A DNA stretch of 64,000 nt, taken from positions 248,001 to 312,000 of the forward strand of contig JAHLKI010000011.1 of the NCBI GenBank assembly GCA_025602905.1, written 5' to 3'. Origin of the DNA: Phlyctochytrium arcticum (taxonomy: Eukaryota; Chytridiomycota; Chytridiomycetes; Chytridiales; Chytridiaceae). Under the pieces are notes generated by a model, which saw nothing but the letters and a program-made list of their open reading frames with translations, was not told the DNA's origin and did not search any database. Below, one piece after another: positions 31,964-44,623 of the stretch (positions are counted from its first letter, which is position 1; every line of letters starts with the position of its first letter). Made by a program: the position numbers and the translations under genes.

Positions 31964-34112
31964 CAGCGTTTTGCCAATGCCAAACCAACACGCGGCGTGG
32001 CCGAATTAGTCTGAACATTATAGTCGTAGATCTGGTAATACTGGAAGGAGGTTAGCGCCCAAGAGCCAGGATGAAGATACCCATGTTGCCCTTACCTTGC
32101 GCAAGAATACTTCCCCAAGCACCCATCTATCGGTTGTGTCCGACTGGAAAGCATAATGTTATTCATACGCAAGAAATCAGTGTCAAGTGGCTACTCACGC
32201 CTTGCGGGGCTTGGAATGGAGCATAGCAAGTGTTAGCATCGTCTGGCCAGACTCGGGTCGGTAGATCGGCAGCTAGTTTTATATCCACTAGTTAGCACTT
32301 TCTCAATATGGATTCGCAAGACAAATTACCGTCAAGGGTAAACTTATTTCCCTGCAGGGTGAAAGTAAACTTGACAGTACTGGATTTGACTTTGTTGCAG
32401 TTGACCGCCCAAAGACCTCGTGGTCCGGCATTGTATGCGCCAAGTAGACTGTTGAGCTTGTTAGCAACAGCGTAATCAACGACGATAAGGGTTGTTCCTG
32501 ATGCAACGGATTAGTAAAACAAATCAGGAGTACCATAGCAGGAAGAGGAAGAAACCTGTATCCACAAGTGCACGGATAGATCTACCGGACGGCGCAACGT
32601 TTACTCCGTCGGGACCGGCCACTCCATCCATGCGAACGTGCCACCAGTTTTGTGTGCTTGGTACATCCAACCAAGTAATAGCACCAGTATATCTGGCTGG
32701 ATTGCCAAGAAGGCTACCAAGCGCCAATTCACCTCCAACGCGGGCTCCAGGGGCCTGATTCCAGGACACGTACCGGTCCAGCCAAATACCGAATGCGGGG
32801 CGCTGGAGCTGGCGTGAGGTGTACAAGTTCTCGATAATGGAAGATTTACCGATCAATCTATCCGGTACGACGGCGTTGGCCCAGGAGAGAGACGAAAAGC
32901 CTATTAAGACAAAATGAGTAATTGGCGAGTGATTCGAGCACGTATGTGGGTTTACTTAGTCCCAACAATCCATCGACGTTTCCCGGCTGCACATTGTTCA
33001 TGGAGTCCGCTTGAATCATTACTTGATTTGTAGCAACAAGATTTCCTATCCGGACAAAGTCCTAGGCACCTGAAATTAGACAGGCCGCTCAATGACTCCA
33101 AGATCACGTTTCTCCTACCGTAACGATACTGCCAGATGCGGAACCCAAGCTATACTGTTCATGATCCGTGTTAACAACCTTTGAGCGAATATGCGTGACG
33201 AATTACACTCACCCAAGTGGTACAGGGGATCCCGAGCTGAGCTGCAGTTCGCGATTGAGTTGGGTCATACCGTTTTCGCGAATTACAAGCGGAGCCACAC
33301 TTTTTGGATGGGATCCAGAGATCGGAAGAGCCTTGCATACAGTGAGCGGGAGAATCGAACATCTCCTCGTCAAGATCTTACCCGTATCAATTACCACCGA
33401 GAACCATGTGCCAGGAGTGCCTACTTGAATGTTGGTATAATACTAATCGAATGCATTCAGTGGATTGCATGGAATGACAGCTACTGACAGATGTACCTAC
33501 CATTTGGTCATAACTGTTGTAGCCGGGGCTGAGGTTGGGAGTAGCAGCTGGAGCAGCAAATTGTCGTTTCTGTTTCGAACCTCCCATGGCGCGTCGTTTC
33601 AAAGGGGGATCGTTTTCATCTTCTTCTCCCACATAGTACTGCAGCATGTCATCCTCATCAGGATCACCGATATAGTCTGGATCTTCATCGGCCGTTCCAA
33701 CAACATCCTCATCACCGTCGCGACGGCCAATTTGTGCCATCAAATCATCCTCCGTGTCCGGGATACCCGCGGTTACATTTTCCATTGAGGGTGCATGATG
33801 AGGGCTGGCCAGGGCAGCAGCAATTTCTTCGGCTGAAACATCATCACGTAGAACCGCCAAGCCCTCGTCGCTTCGTCGAAGGATATTTCGACGTAGAACG
33901 TGGCGTCCTTCCTCATGTCGGATCATTGGAAGTCTTTTTAGTCGAGAAGAGAGTTCTGTCAGCGAATGCGCGAATGATCAAGTTCAAAATTTCAGAGATT
34001 ACATGGTGGCCTGTCCAGGGTCTACATTATCCTCGCTCGCCGAAGCTTGATTTGCAAGTAGAGCGGAAGTTAGTATGACCAAAGGCCCAATCCAGGATGT
34101 AATTGAGCGCAT
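31964..34112 (-). CDS. Secreted pepsin-like aspartyl protease with acidic propeptide
   Basis: The ATG at 34112 starts a signal peptide (MRSITSWIGPLVILTSALLA). A long propeptide follows, with an Asp/Glu-rich stretch (DPDYIGDPDEDDMLQYY) and basic sites (PLKRR, KQKRQ) suited to kexin-type processing. The mature enzyme has the first catalytic site as FSVVIDTG and the second as IRALVDTG followed by TTLIVVDYAV, so both aspartates are present. GGELALGSLLG and a C-terminal RWVLGEVFLRKYYQIYDY, typical of A1 peptidases, complete it. About nine introns interrupt it. The last exon ends VGLALAKR-stop at 31964. Substrate is unknown. Secretion suits saprotrophic or parasitic feeding. The strongly acidic propeptide is unusual for fungal pepsins. 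Confidence 0.88.
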
Positions 34113-34499
34113 TTTAGAGAGTGTGAGCCCAAGATTAAACGAGGTAGCTCGACCGAGAAGAGGATTACTGGTAAAGCTTGTCCCTCGCTTTATATTGATC
34201 CCCAAGCCGAAAATCTACCCTGAAAAGTGGTCGTCACTGTCGAGCGGGATTTGGGGGCGACGGATTACCCAATCGCATAGTATTTCTATATTTCTAGTAT
34301 TTACCATGCACGTGATATTGATTGGATCAACAAAGAGAAAAGGAAAACTCTGGGAAAACAGTGGAAGAAGCTCAAAAACAGATGTAATACGCAAGTGCTA
34401 CATAATATACATAAATCCAATACTGCTCATAAATCAAGACTATGTGATGTGTTGATGCTAACCAACCAGGATGAATAAGACTTCAAATCAGGTGCTGCT
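34113..34499. other. Intergenic between SUMO and the aspartyl protease
   Basis: This AT-rich gap lies between the SUMO stop (34500) and the protease start (34112), both on the minus strand. It should hold the SUMO 3' flank and the protease promoter. The plus ORF 34075-34455 is a shadow. No defined motif was seen. Confidence 0.4.
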
Positions 34500-35040
34500 T
34501 CAAAAAGATCCTCCCAGTTGCTGCACCGTCACTTGGATCATGTCGTTGTCCTCCATCTCGAGCTATTGAAGGGAGAGGTCAACAACTGTAAAAGACAAAA
34601 AGAACGTTTAAATACTCACCTCATCCGGTGTCTCATGCCCGTTGATACGGTTACCGTCATACAGGAATCGCACTGATGTCTTGTCCTAGTGGTTTGAAAG
34701 CTTCCATGTAAGAGCATTTTCCAGGAATACGACACAAGATAAGGGATCCCACCTGTCCTGTTTTCGATACATAGGCGTCCATTAACCGCTGAAGGGGGGT
34801 GGTTCGCTTGATCTTGAAAGCTAAAATCGGTGTGAGCAACGTGCTGAGAGTCTACTGCCACTAGAGCCATAGAGGCATACCAATCTCAGTTTGATCATGT
34901 CCCAGAACCTTCAGGTTGATGTGCTGAACAGTCTCGGGCTAGCAAAAAGGGGGAAGATCAGCCACTGTTTTGGTGAACCTGTTTCAGGGCAACTAAAGAA
35001 CCTTGCGCTCTTCTTGCGGTGCGTCGTTGTTGTCGGCCAT
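34500..35040 (-). CDS. SMT3: SUMO (Smt3) small ubiquitin-like modifier
   Basis: Five exons encode 97 residues. Exon 1 is MADNNDAPQEERK (35002-35040). Then come ETVQHINLKVLGHDQTEI, FKIKRTTPLQRLMDAYVSKT, DKTSVRFLYDGNRINGHETP and LEMEDNDMIQVTVQQLGGSF. The Gly-Gly for conjugation is followed by Ser-Phe, which a Ulp-type protease would remove. The RFLYDG and TPLQRLM blocks are diagnostic for SUMO and differ from ubiquitin. The N-terminus is short and lacks an obvious internal consensus acceptor lysine. A PIAS/Siz-type SUMO ligase lies 16 kb to the right. Confidence 0.95.
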
Positions 35041-35287
35041 TTTTCAGTGCTTTATGTAGTCTGAGGGCTGGTCTGAGGGTAGGAGGTGCAGTGTAAAGTC
35101 TGGGCTTGACGGGATTGTTTGAACGTTCTTCGTTCTCCCGCCTGCCAATCAATGAGTCTGGTCAAAGCGTCCGAAGTTTTCGGTCACGTGGCTTCAGAAC
35201 AGATCGCAAATGTATATACGCGTGGGCATTTTCGTCTTTGGTCGATCCAGCAATCCACACAGCATCCTTTCGCGTAGGAGTCTAGAT

Positions 35288-38200
35288 ATGGAGAACATAC
35301 CACCGAGCGACGGTGCCGCGGGTCAACCTGCGTCAAGGGCCACAAAGCGAAAGGCTTCGGGAGACTTACCGAATGATTCAGCCAGCCGCGAACTCATGCC
35401 TGTGAGTATGGTGTTGGAGGAGGAGTTACTTTCGTTTCCAGCATTTCCGTTGATCCACTCTTCATGAACATCCTAGGTTTATCTCCGTGTACGTCCCACC
35501 GAAGACGATGATTGGTACATCAAGGTTGTGAACGAGACAGAGGTGGAAGTCTCCTCGGGTGGGGTAATAAACAAATGCAATTTTTGGGAATAATCGTAGA
35601 TTTATTGACCAATTGCTGCTTTAGACGGTGGAAAGAGGTCGAGCAAAGTATTCCAAGTCAGAGAAATTCACCTTCTCCCGCATCTTTCCACATACAACAT
35701 CACAACAAGAATTGTATGATGGTGTTGTGGGCCCTATGGTAGATCAAATGTTTATGCCGGGGGAGGCTTCGTCCTTGTTGCTGGCATATGGTGCATCTAG
35801 CAGTGGAAAGGTGTGTTTTGATAAGGAGCTACTAGTTTCCAAAGCTGACAGAGGTGTCTTGCAGACGTTTACCACCAGAGGAACTACACAAAATCCGGGG
35901 GTTCTTATTCGTGCAATCGACAATATCCTGGGTCGCGTGGGTACATCGTCGACGAAGCTCGGGATTAAGCCAAGACGTTGGAATGAATTTCAAACCAACA
36001 CCGGGACCATGCCAAAACGAATAAGCACGGTTTCAGATCGAGGTATACAGGGGTCGTGCCACTGAATGATCAATCGTTACTGAAAAACACATATTGCTTA
36101 GACTGTCGCTACGAGTATGCCGTTTTCTTGTCTTTTGCAGAGGTAGTGTCGCGTTTTTGTTCGTTTCTCATAGGGAACCCCTCGATTCTAACTGCCCTGC
36201 TCTCGATTAGATCTACATCGAGCAGGTGATCCCGTTTTTTTGTCGCGGGAATTTGTCATTTCTTGTTGACTAACCCACTGTGAAGGTGTATGATTTGTTT
36301 CAGAGCCCGGTCGAGCCATCAAACCAAGACATGGTCTTTCGGAAAGGCCCTGACGCAGCTTCCAAGCGGCCGATAGCACAGCTGAAAGAGGATACGGAAG
36401 GGAGAAAGGTTAGTTTTTCCACTTGCCGGAGTAAGTCGACTATCAGTTCTGACAAGCAGCTATAGTACATCAATGGACAAATTGAAGTTCGCGTACGGGA
36501 CATGGCTGAAGTACACAATCTGGTAGAGAGCGTGATGCAGAACCGGAGCGTGCTGAGTACTCGTATGAACGAAGCCAGTTCTCGTTCGCATCTTTTCTCC
36601 GTGGTCAAGCTTCTCAAAATACCGATCGTAGATGGACGCTCCAAGGTACCGTTTTGTAGCTTCGCGGCACCAATGTCCCCCGAAACATAATAGTTCTTTG
36701 CACAACAGATGGAAGGAACTGAAGTTAGCAGGATAGCAGTCGTTGATTTGGCTGGCGCCGAGAGAATCGTGCAATCTGGGGTTGAAGGCAAAGCCCACCG
36801 GGAGACCAAGAATATCAACAAGAGTTTACATGTATGACCAAGGTTACGATCAATTTCGGCGTATAGACTAATATCCTCACTCTCAAGACGCTTGCCATGT
36901 GTGTTGAAGCAATGCGTGATAATCAGGGCAAGTCGTCTGTGAAAAGAGGTGTCATTCCTTGGCGAGAAAGCAAGTTGACCTTATTGCTTCATCCCTACTT
37001 TGAATTTGGACAAGCGGTGGGTCTAGTGTAATCATTTGTTCATTAGACAGGGTAGACTCATATCATCTGATCAGAGATTTGTAGTCAATGGTACGCGGTT
37101 GTCGAGTGAGGTAGTGAGCGTGTCTAACGGAGGCCGTAGTCCATCCTTCAATGCAGCATTCACGTGTTACTTCGGAAGTTTTTCGGTTCGCACAACGAGC
37201 CGGGGCTTTGCAAGCGACCGCAATCCGTAAGTTGGTCTAGTCTTAACCTGTTTTCTACCTGGCTTACTATAAGTGTCTAGTTCCAAGGATTGGCCCTGCT
37301 GGTAAAATTCATCATGCCAAGTACCAAGGTTTCGTTTCGCTTAAAAAAATTATCCAGATGCGGAGGCCACCAACGGTGTTGTGAATCTGGAACTTTTGCA
37401 AGAGCTGGAGAATTTGCGGCAGCAATTAAGCGATGCCGAGCGAAAGCGCGTTGAACAAGAGATGGCCATTAGGCGCGACTGCGCACGCGAGATGGGCAAA
37501 CGACTTCAGGAGATGGAGGTCAAACACCGCCAGCGGCGACGGGAGGCTGAGAAAGCGGAGCAGGAGAAGATGGACAAGAAGTTAGATATGGCCAATGCAA
37601 TGCACGAGGAGACAGTTGGGGAGGTATTATTCTTAGTCGAACATAATTCGCTCCGCGCCGTTGCTTAACAGACCTCTGCATGTAGTTAACGCAAAAGATC
37701 GAAAGTTTGGAGGTTCAACTGAAGACTGCTACAGAGGCCGCTGGCGATGCCGCGCCTTTACTGCAAAAGGTAGGACACATAAGGGTAAAACAAGGGGAAG
37801 CGAAATTTACTCAAAGTATCACGCTGTTACCAGATTGAGGAATTGACCAAAACGGTCGCACAGCATGCAGCTGCTCTGAACGCGGAACGTGAGCTGGTTA
37901 TCCAGTTACGACAACAGCTCGAGGAACAAGCAGCGAAGGCTACAATGGCAGACCAGACGCGAGAAGCTGGACAGGACCTTAGCTCACCCCAATTGCAGAG
38001 CATCAATGATACCACAGATATGACTATAAATGACAAAGACGTGCCTGCCAGTGGTCCCTCTAATGGCGATTTGGTGCAGGTAGGGTACTAATGCTATACA
38101 TTGGCACTGATATCACTGACTCCGACAACTACCAGGACGAGAGTTCCTCCGATTCCCTTGTTAAACAACCCAAGCGACTAAGTGCCATCCCGATCGTCTC

Positions 38201-38912
38201 TGGAAATGAATCATTGTCAAAAGCTCGTCGCCCGTCAGAGCCTACCAGGGCCAGCAGTGATCGTGTGCAGATTGCTGTCGAGTCAGCACGAAAGAAGCGA
38301 AAATCTACTTCCCGTATCGAGCCCTCACCGAGCCTGGACAGCAGAGGGACGTCGGATAGTTCAACGGTCAATAGCCCGACAGGCACAAAAGCTGCACGGA
38401 AAAGACGAACTCAATCGAAGTCGCGTACCTCGTTATCTTCCAATAGCGAGACCTCCCTGCTGGACAACATTACGGAGGAACAGAAACATCAATCGTTCTC
38501 GATCGAAATTGTTCCGAAGGCTATCCGAAGGATATCATCACGGAAGAGCTTAGAACCCAAGCTTGAGGCGTCGATGGTGCAAGATCGGACGGATGATGAC
38601 CCAGCTACCTCCATCGTCCCAGACGCAGAGAACGTAATTGGACCATCGACGGGACTTGCATGTCTTGGATAGCTGAATGTTTTTTACAGGAAAGTTTGGC
38701 AGACATCAATGAAGGGGATGCACCGATCAAGAAAAAAAGGTCGGTGAGGAGCACCTTGATGCACACGCTCATCTGTGCTGAACAACCTCATTATCAGGAA
38801 ACTTCGAACCAAAAAAGCAGTTGATATGGAAGAATTTGACGAACCGGCCAGATCAAGCGGAAGCGGGAAGCGATACTCTACAATAGTCAGCCGATTACCC
38901 AGAAACGAATAA
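35288..38912 (+). CDS. Kinesin motor protein, kinesin-6-like
   Basis: The start MENIPPSDGAAGQP lies at 35288, and about a dozen short introns interrupt the gene. The motor domain has a VYLRVRP opening, the P-loop in AYGASSSGKTFTT, GTTQNPGVLIRAIDNILG, switch I as NEASSRSHLF and switch II as VVDLAGAER. The sequence KNINKSLHTLAMCVEAM and PWRESKLTLLLHPYF follows. The N-x-G pattern after the P-loop and an insert before switch I recall kinesin-6 (MKLP/KIF20/KIF23), but the class is not certain. A cryptic intron near 37098-37163 restores HSRVTSEVFRFAQRAG, the end of the motor. A coiled coil follows (ELLQELENLRQQLSDAERKR), then a basic, Ser-rich tail ending SRLPRNE. Kinesin-6 members organise the central spindle and cytokinesis. 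Confidence 0.85.
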
Positions 38913-38993
38913 AGAACATCTTTCCACCAAATTATAATTATAGTATTGTACATAGAATGCCCGGCAACTAGTCATAGTATTGCTGGCCCCGCA

Positions 38994-40613
38994 TCACAGA
39001 TATTCATCATCCTCTTCATCAGACCAGTCTAAGTCTCCTTCTGCTATGGTCATTGCGGCCATAGTAGCCTTTGCACTGCTGGGGGTTTGTGCCGCAAATA
39101 CCAAGTCTGCCACATCCTCCGGCCTTTGAGACATTGTCTTGCGCAGCACGCGACCAGTTGGTGCCCGCGGTCCATCCACTGGTGCACTGAAGTCGTCAGT
39201 CGATTGCAGAGCACCCTCCGCTCGCTCTTCTCGTTCTCGCCTTTCCGCCAGCTGTACAACCCGCTCCAGAGCTTCTTTCCGCGTCTTTCGCCCCGCTTCA
39301 CGCTTCCGATCCCGCAAGCGCAGTCGTCGGGCCTCTGCGTCCACCACTTTTTGCAGACGTATATTGAGGACATCCTGCCGGACGGTGGCATCTCTTCTTA
39401 ACTGAACATTCTCCACTTCCAAGTTCGCCTTTTGTGCCAGGAGTGCCTGTGTTTTTGCAATAAGAGCCTTGAGCTGCGCCGACAATTTGTCGTTATCGGT
39501 ATCCAACACTGAAATGTGCGTGGTGAGGTATTTGTGAGCCTTTTCATGTGCCGCTGATTCCATTTCCCGGATCTTGGAATCCGTCTCCTTTTGTACACGG
39601 ATGCGCTCCTCCAGCAAAGTGCGCTCTAATTCTGCAATACGCGCTTGATGTTGCTGTTCGGACTCGTGCATCTCTTTGCGTAGATGTGCAATGTCAGCTT
39701 CATGACGAGCACGTCGAGACTATCTCAAATAGGACGGTTGAGCGCATGAAATGTGTTTTGCTAGCTATATAGACTTACCATGACATCCGATAGGGATTGT
39801 ACCTCCTGCTGCTTTGTCTCGATCTTGTCTTCCAAATCAAATATCTGTTTCCGTAGCTCTTTGATGTTTTGTTATAAACACTTCCATAAGATCAGCCCCC
39901 TCTCAAAGTGCCTACCTTCCATCTTGGCTTCATTCTCCTGCTCCTTGATCTTCTTCTTGGACATGAAAGCCTCCAGATCCAACTTGCTACTTTCGATGAG
40001 CTGGTCAATGGCTGACTGCTTCTCTGATTTCTTGGATTCCAGGTATGCGATGTATTCCGCCTAATGATGAAAGTGAGCGAAAACAGTCGCATGCATCCCC
40101 TTCTGCAATTTACCGTGTCGCGCTGGCATGTCTCTATCTCTTCTCGATACCAGTCGTTCTCCTGCTTACTTTGTGTGAGTTTGCATAAATGCCTTTATAG
40201 AAAGCAGGGATTGCCTTACTGCCGCTCGCATTTGGCCTTGTAATCACCCAACTCTGCCTCCAAAGCTTCTAGCCTGTCCTGATTTAGAACACATCTAACA
40301 TTATGTCTTGGGTGATGTACCTCTTTTTCAGGACTGCCTCATCCAGATCCTCCAATCGCAAATCTGGTTGTCCACTCGGTCGCTTCCCTCCTTTCATAAT
40401 TTGCTTTGCAATCGTCGTTCCGATTGCTGCTTTCTTTTTTCCAGAAGAAGGAGTGCCAGGTGTTGAAAGGGTTGCATTGGGGTCCACTGTGGCAACAGCG
40501 TCATGCTTTGCGAAACGGACGCCAGGTGTGGAGGCATTTCCGACGGCGTTGAGTAGTGGGGGAACTTGAGAGAGATTCGAGCGAGATCCTCGTGTTGCAG
40601 CTGTAGTTGCCAT
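38994..40613 (-). CDS. Coiled-coil protein, possibly ciliary (DUF4515/BBOF1-like)
   Basis: The ATG at 40613 gives MATTAATRGSRSNLSQ and a Ser/Thr/Pro-rich N-terminus. The remainder is nearly all coiled coil: EYIAYLESKKSEKQSAIDQL, KIETKQQEVQSLSDV, then one long terminal exon (38994-39720) with ELERTLLEERIRVQKETDSK and RLRLRDRKREAGRKTRKEAL. It ends WSDEEDDEYL. The EYIAYLESK start of the coiled coil and its layout resemble DUF4515 proteins such as basal body orientation factor 1 and CFAP157. That would fit the other flagellar genes here. Coiled coils mislead easily, so the family assignment is tentative. It is convergent with the kinesin (82 bases apart). Confidence 0.6.
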
Positions 40614-40855
40614 CACTTCCTTTCTCTCTCTCTTTGTCAATCGGACCTCGCGTATATCATTTGGGTTGGACCGTCTGCCGTGCGGAATCTGCTGCGGAGT
40701 TTGCCTCAGGTTTGCCTTTATGCCTTACGAGGTCAATAACGCCGTTTTGAGGAAATGAGCTCTCGCCAGCGATCCACGGGCGATCCAGCGATCTGGCGCT
40801 CGAGACGTCGCTTTGTGACCCCAATCGCAGCAACTTTACTTTGCATACGATCATC

Positions 40856-41557
40856 ATGTCTGCTGAGGACCCCCCATATAAATCCACTGCCTGCGACTAC
40901 TACAAAGGCTCTTGCACTTCGGTCCCACCCGTCGAGCTCGAGTGTCAGCGCATCCGTCTCACTCCGCTGAAGGAAGATGATCTCCAGGAGCTATACGACC
41001 TTTCTCACAACCACAACTTGCCTGATGTAGATATCTTCAAATACTTCCCATGGGATCCCTTTCCAGGTTTCGACGCATTCAAAGAGTACTTTCTCAATGG
41101 ACCGAAATTGCTGGCCGCCGAAACCTCTATGCCTTGGGTGATTTGGAAATTACCAGGAAAGGACGATCCGGAAGGCTCCACCCCTAAACGCATCGGATGC
41201 ATTGCCTACATTCACATGGTGCCCCAATTCCGCAACGCTGAGATTGGCGCGATTTGGATTACGCCTACTCTCCAGCGAGGGGGATATTCTACCGAAGCAA
41301 CATACCTCCTCCTCCGCCACGCCTTGGACGACCTTGCCATGACTCGGGTGGAATGGCGTTGCCACCACATGAATGAGGCCTCGCGGGCGATTGCCAAATC
41401 CATGGGTTTTATGCAAGATGGGTTCCTGCGAAGACACATGGTGCGCGAGGGTGATGTGCGGCACACAGTCGTGATGTCTATAACAGACGAAGACTGGAAG
41501 AAGGGTGGCAAAGAGGCGCTTTACAAGAGAGTTTGGGAGCGCATCAACCGGGCATAA
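40856..41557 (+). CDS. GNAT-family N-acetyltransferase (RimJ/RimL type)
   Basis: This single-exon gene encodes 233 residues. The first ATG in frame is at 40856 (MSAEDPPYKS); the open frame before it begins with a non-ATG codon. The domain runs from LECQRIRLTPLKEDDLQELY to the C-terminus. IGCIAYIHMVPQFRNAEIG and a strand leading to IWITPTLQRGGYSTEATYLL supply the acetyl-CoA-binding (Q/R)xxGxG/A motif. VEWRCHHMNEASRAIAKSMG and FMQDGFLRRHMV are typical of the RimJ/RimL and fungal YokL-like group. The substrate cannot be told from sequence. It lacks introns, unlike most neighbours. Confidence 0.88.
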   Translation: MSAEDPPYKSTACDYYKGSCTSVPPVELECQRIRLTPLKEDDLQELYDLSHNHNLPDVDIFKYFPWDPFPGFDAFKEYFLNGPKLLAAETSMPWVIWKLPGKDDPEGSTPKRIGCIAYIHMVPQFRNAEIGAIWITPTLQRGGYSTEATYLLLRHALDDLAMTRVEWRCHHMNEASRAIAKSMGFMQDGFLRRHMVREGDVRHTVVMSITDEDWKKGGKEALYKRVWERINRA

Positions 41558-42294
41558 ACGATTTTGTAGCTGTGAGTTCTCTGATTTTGGACCAACCCGA
41601 CATAGTCCCAACGCTTCACTCCATTCTTTGTTCTTATGAGACATGTAGATACTAGATACGATAGAGGAGGCATGAGTGACACTCCCTATTTCCTTCCCGC
41701 TGACATGTACAGAAGCGCTTTGTATAGCATACTCTGGTGTAAATTCCAGATGGAAATGGGTCTGATACTGCTTGCGCAGCGATACTAAGCCTCCCACCCG
41801 AAAAATCCCATATTGTAAACCAATACACTTTTGCATTTTTGACAAAAGGCCTTTCCAGCAGCTAGCTTTTACCATTTGAAATAGAATTCGCAAAGAAACT
41901 ACTTAGGTGCTGCGACGATAGGAGCTTGGTGCTTGGACACGTTATTCACAAAGAACGAACTTTTGAAAGAAAACTGCGTTTGGCGTCACCACTGACTGAC
42001 GCTCAAAGTTCTGTTTCGGAGTCTTGCGGAGTTGAAGGACAAGTTGACTAAAGGGTCAGGGGTCCATTTCAAGAGAGCGTAGAGGCTGTGTATATAGTAC
42101 TGTGTGGAAGCTGTCCCGCTTTACCGTCTTGGGCAGCCTAGATCTCGCCACTTATTTATTTACTGGGTGTGGGAGCCTCACTGGAAGAGTACAGGGCAAA
42201 CGGTTTGAGTACTGTCCCATCCAACATTTGGATAACTCAACTCTGGAGTATTCTTTGAGATCATAGCCGCAAGCACCGCATTCTCCTGTTAAGT
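41558..42294. other. Intergenic, no gene recognised
   Basis: This 737-base gap lies between the acetyltransferase and taxilin. A long reverse ORF (41150-41893) enters it, but that ORF is mainly antisense to the acetyltransferase. The right part should be the taxilin promoter; an AT-rich tgtatatagtac lies near 42089. Confidence 0.4.
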
Positions 42295-44623
42295 ATGGAA
42301 AGTGCAAACCCCAAATTGACCACCCCAACCAATGGAATCAGTCATGAGGAGGATGATGTACACCCTTCGGACGGGTCCGAGGAGGGTTCTTCTGGTGCTG
42401 GATCGAATGGTGGTCGGGCGGAGCCTCCCCCGCGGAGAGAGAGTTTAAGCGGAAGTGCAGCGGTGGAAAGTTCTTCGCTACCAGCACATTCGCCTGATTC
42501 CATACACCACAATCAACAACAGGAAGACCATTCCTCCCACTCTCATCACTCTTGTCCCCATCCGCACCCACCACTTCCACCGCACGACGCTTTGCCATTA
42601 CCACAGTCTCAGCAAGACGCGCACGCTACCTCGACCACAGGAACACATCCTCCCCCACGACCGTCCGCAGCCCCTCCACCTTGCACTGGAAAGAAGGCCG
42701 CACAGCCCTCGAAAAAGCCTGCAATGCAGGATCTTTCTTCCATGATACAATCAAAGATCGTGCAACTAGAAACAGAGACATCACTTGAAGAGGAGGAGGA
42801 AAAGGCGATAGGTAAGCCACCATTTAACTTACACTGAAGTTTGATTGGCTCATCTTGTCATGGTAGCCAAAGCCGTCAAGAAAGCGTCAAAGGAAATATC
42901 GCAACTAATAGAGTCGGGATCTTCGGATTGCGCAGAGCTGATTCAGAGCAAGTACATAGAGCTGGTATGTGCTACTAGAAAGTGTGGATGCGTTTTCCAG
43001 CTCTAATAACCTGCTGTACAGTTTCAGGAGACTAAACGTTTGGAGCGGGAGCATGCAAAGGTGAAACGAAAGATTGATCAGTCGACCAGGGAGCGTGACA
43101 CGGGTACGTAAATGCCCGTGTGTTCCTCATAGATACTTTCTCACCTCGAAACAACAGCCAAATCAGATCTGGCCAAGTTGACAACCCGACATAATAAGTT
43201 GGAGACTCTCTGCCGAGAGCTGCAAAAGGAAAACAAGCGGGTCAAAGAGGAGTCGAAGCGGCTTGCCATTAGTGAGCAGCAAAAACGGGAAGAATTGAGC
43301 TCCAAGTTTGAAAGCACGATTTGGGAAATCAAAAGCAAAATGGAAGAGGATGGCGATGAAAAACGCCGTCGGGCCGAAGATAATGAAATGTAAGTATTGT
43401 GACCCCCCTCACCATAGCGATTGTGCTAGTACTCGCGTTGCGTCAATGCAATGTGGTGCAATCATATAGGGGCAAATGACATCGATGCTAAAGCTTTGCC
43501 AAATTCTTTAGGTTGAAAGATAAATTCAAGAAATTTCTTGAGCAATATACACTGCGGGAAAAGCATTATACGTCATGCACAAAGTCCTTGCACCTAGAAA
43601 TTCAGCTTCTGGAAGCCAAGCTTGATGCCTGCCGACACGCCCTTTCGGAAGAGACCAATAAAACGGCGGGTTTGCGGCATCAGATTGGCGGGTTTGTGAA
43701 GAGCGAGCGGGAGCTGAAAGCACAGCTGGCCATCTACGTGGAAAAGTTTCGCCAGGTGGAGGAAACCTTGAACAAGAGCAACGAGTTGTTTGGCACGTTT
43801 CGAAAGGAAATTGAACAGGTGAAAAGGGTTGATGCTTCCTCTACTGGACGTGGCAATTTACACTTTTGTCCAAACCACAGATGACACGCAAAACACGTAA
43901 ACTCGAAAAGGAAAACACTGCCAACCGTCTTAAGTGTGAGAAAATGAACAAGAACATTATTGAGATGGCTGAAGAGGTATGCGTTCTTGCGCCAGTTTTC
44001 CATGTCTGCCATGGCTTATGTTTTTCTTGTTTCTTTAGCGCACACGAAATCAGAAAGCTCTAGAGAGCGCCAGTGCTGGACGGGCCAAGTTAGAAGGTCT
44101 CTGTCGTGCTCTGCAGAGTGAGCGCACTACGCTGCAAAAGACAATCGTAGCGCGGGACGCGGCATGCCAGTGTCGTCTTAGTCTAAGTTATAATTCTCGA
44201 AAACAACCGGATGGTACTGCCCCATCGACAACACCGGACAATAGTGCGGTACCACCCCCGAACTCGACTGAAGCAACAGCTGCCGTAAACGGAGCACCAC
44301 TCCCAACTGACTCGCCGAATCCCGTGCGTATGCCACCCACCGAGGATGAGCCTGGAGATCCCTCTGTGCCAACAAGTGCCGACGAGGGGCATGAAGACGA
44401 AAGTATCGAAGAAATCGAAGAGACGAGTGGTGAGCAAGTGAGCCGAACGCTTGACGCGAGCGATGATTACTCGGACGAGGACGGTCGGCGGAGTACGCGA
44501 GCAGTTTCCTCACTCCCATCGTCACCCTCATGTCCAGCAGCACCGCCGTCAATATCTTCTTCCCCGTCACCAGCGTGTTCACAACCTCACGCGCCCCAAC
44601 CCTTTCCACAAACCGCATCTTAG
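42295..44623 (+). CDS. Taxilin-family coiled-coil protein
   Basis: The ATG at 42295 begins a disordered, Ser/His/Pro-rich N-terminus of about 150 residues. The taxilin domain follows over several exons: KYIELFQETKRLEREHAKVK, KLETLCRELQKENKRVKEES, LSSKFESTIWEIKSKMEEDG, EQYTLREKHYTSCTKSLHLE, KLEKENTANRLKCEKMNKNI and LEGLCRALQSERTTLQ. The LETLCRELQKENK and LEGLCRALQ blocks are the family signature. A long acidic and Ser-rich tail ends at 44623. Taxilins bind syntaxins and nascent-chain-associated factors in vesicle traffic. In flagellates, gamma-taxilin is also found at basal bodies. The intron near 43391-43511 is longer than usual. Confidence 0.9.

Noticed and set aside
33340..33375. tRNA-like T-arm sequence (gttcgattctccc on the minus strand)
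   Set aside because: No anticodon or acceptor arms can be built around it, and it is inside the aspartyl protease gene.
39087..39405. Plus-strand Ser/Arg/Phe-rich ORFs of about 100 residues
   Set aside because: They are shadows of the long coiled-coil exon on the minus strand.
41150..41893. 247-residue minus-strand ORF
   Set aside because: Most of it is antisense to the GNAT coding region, and the remainder shows no domain or promoter.
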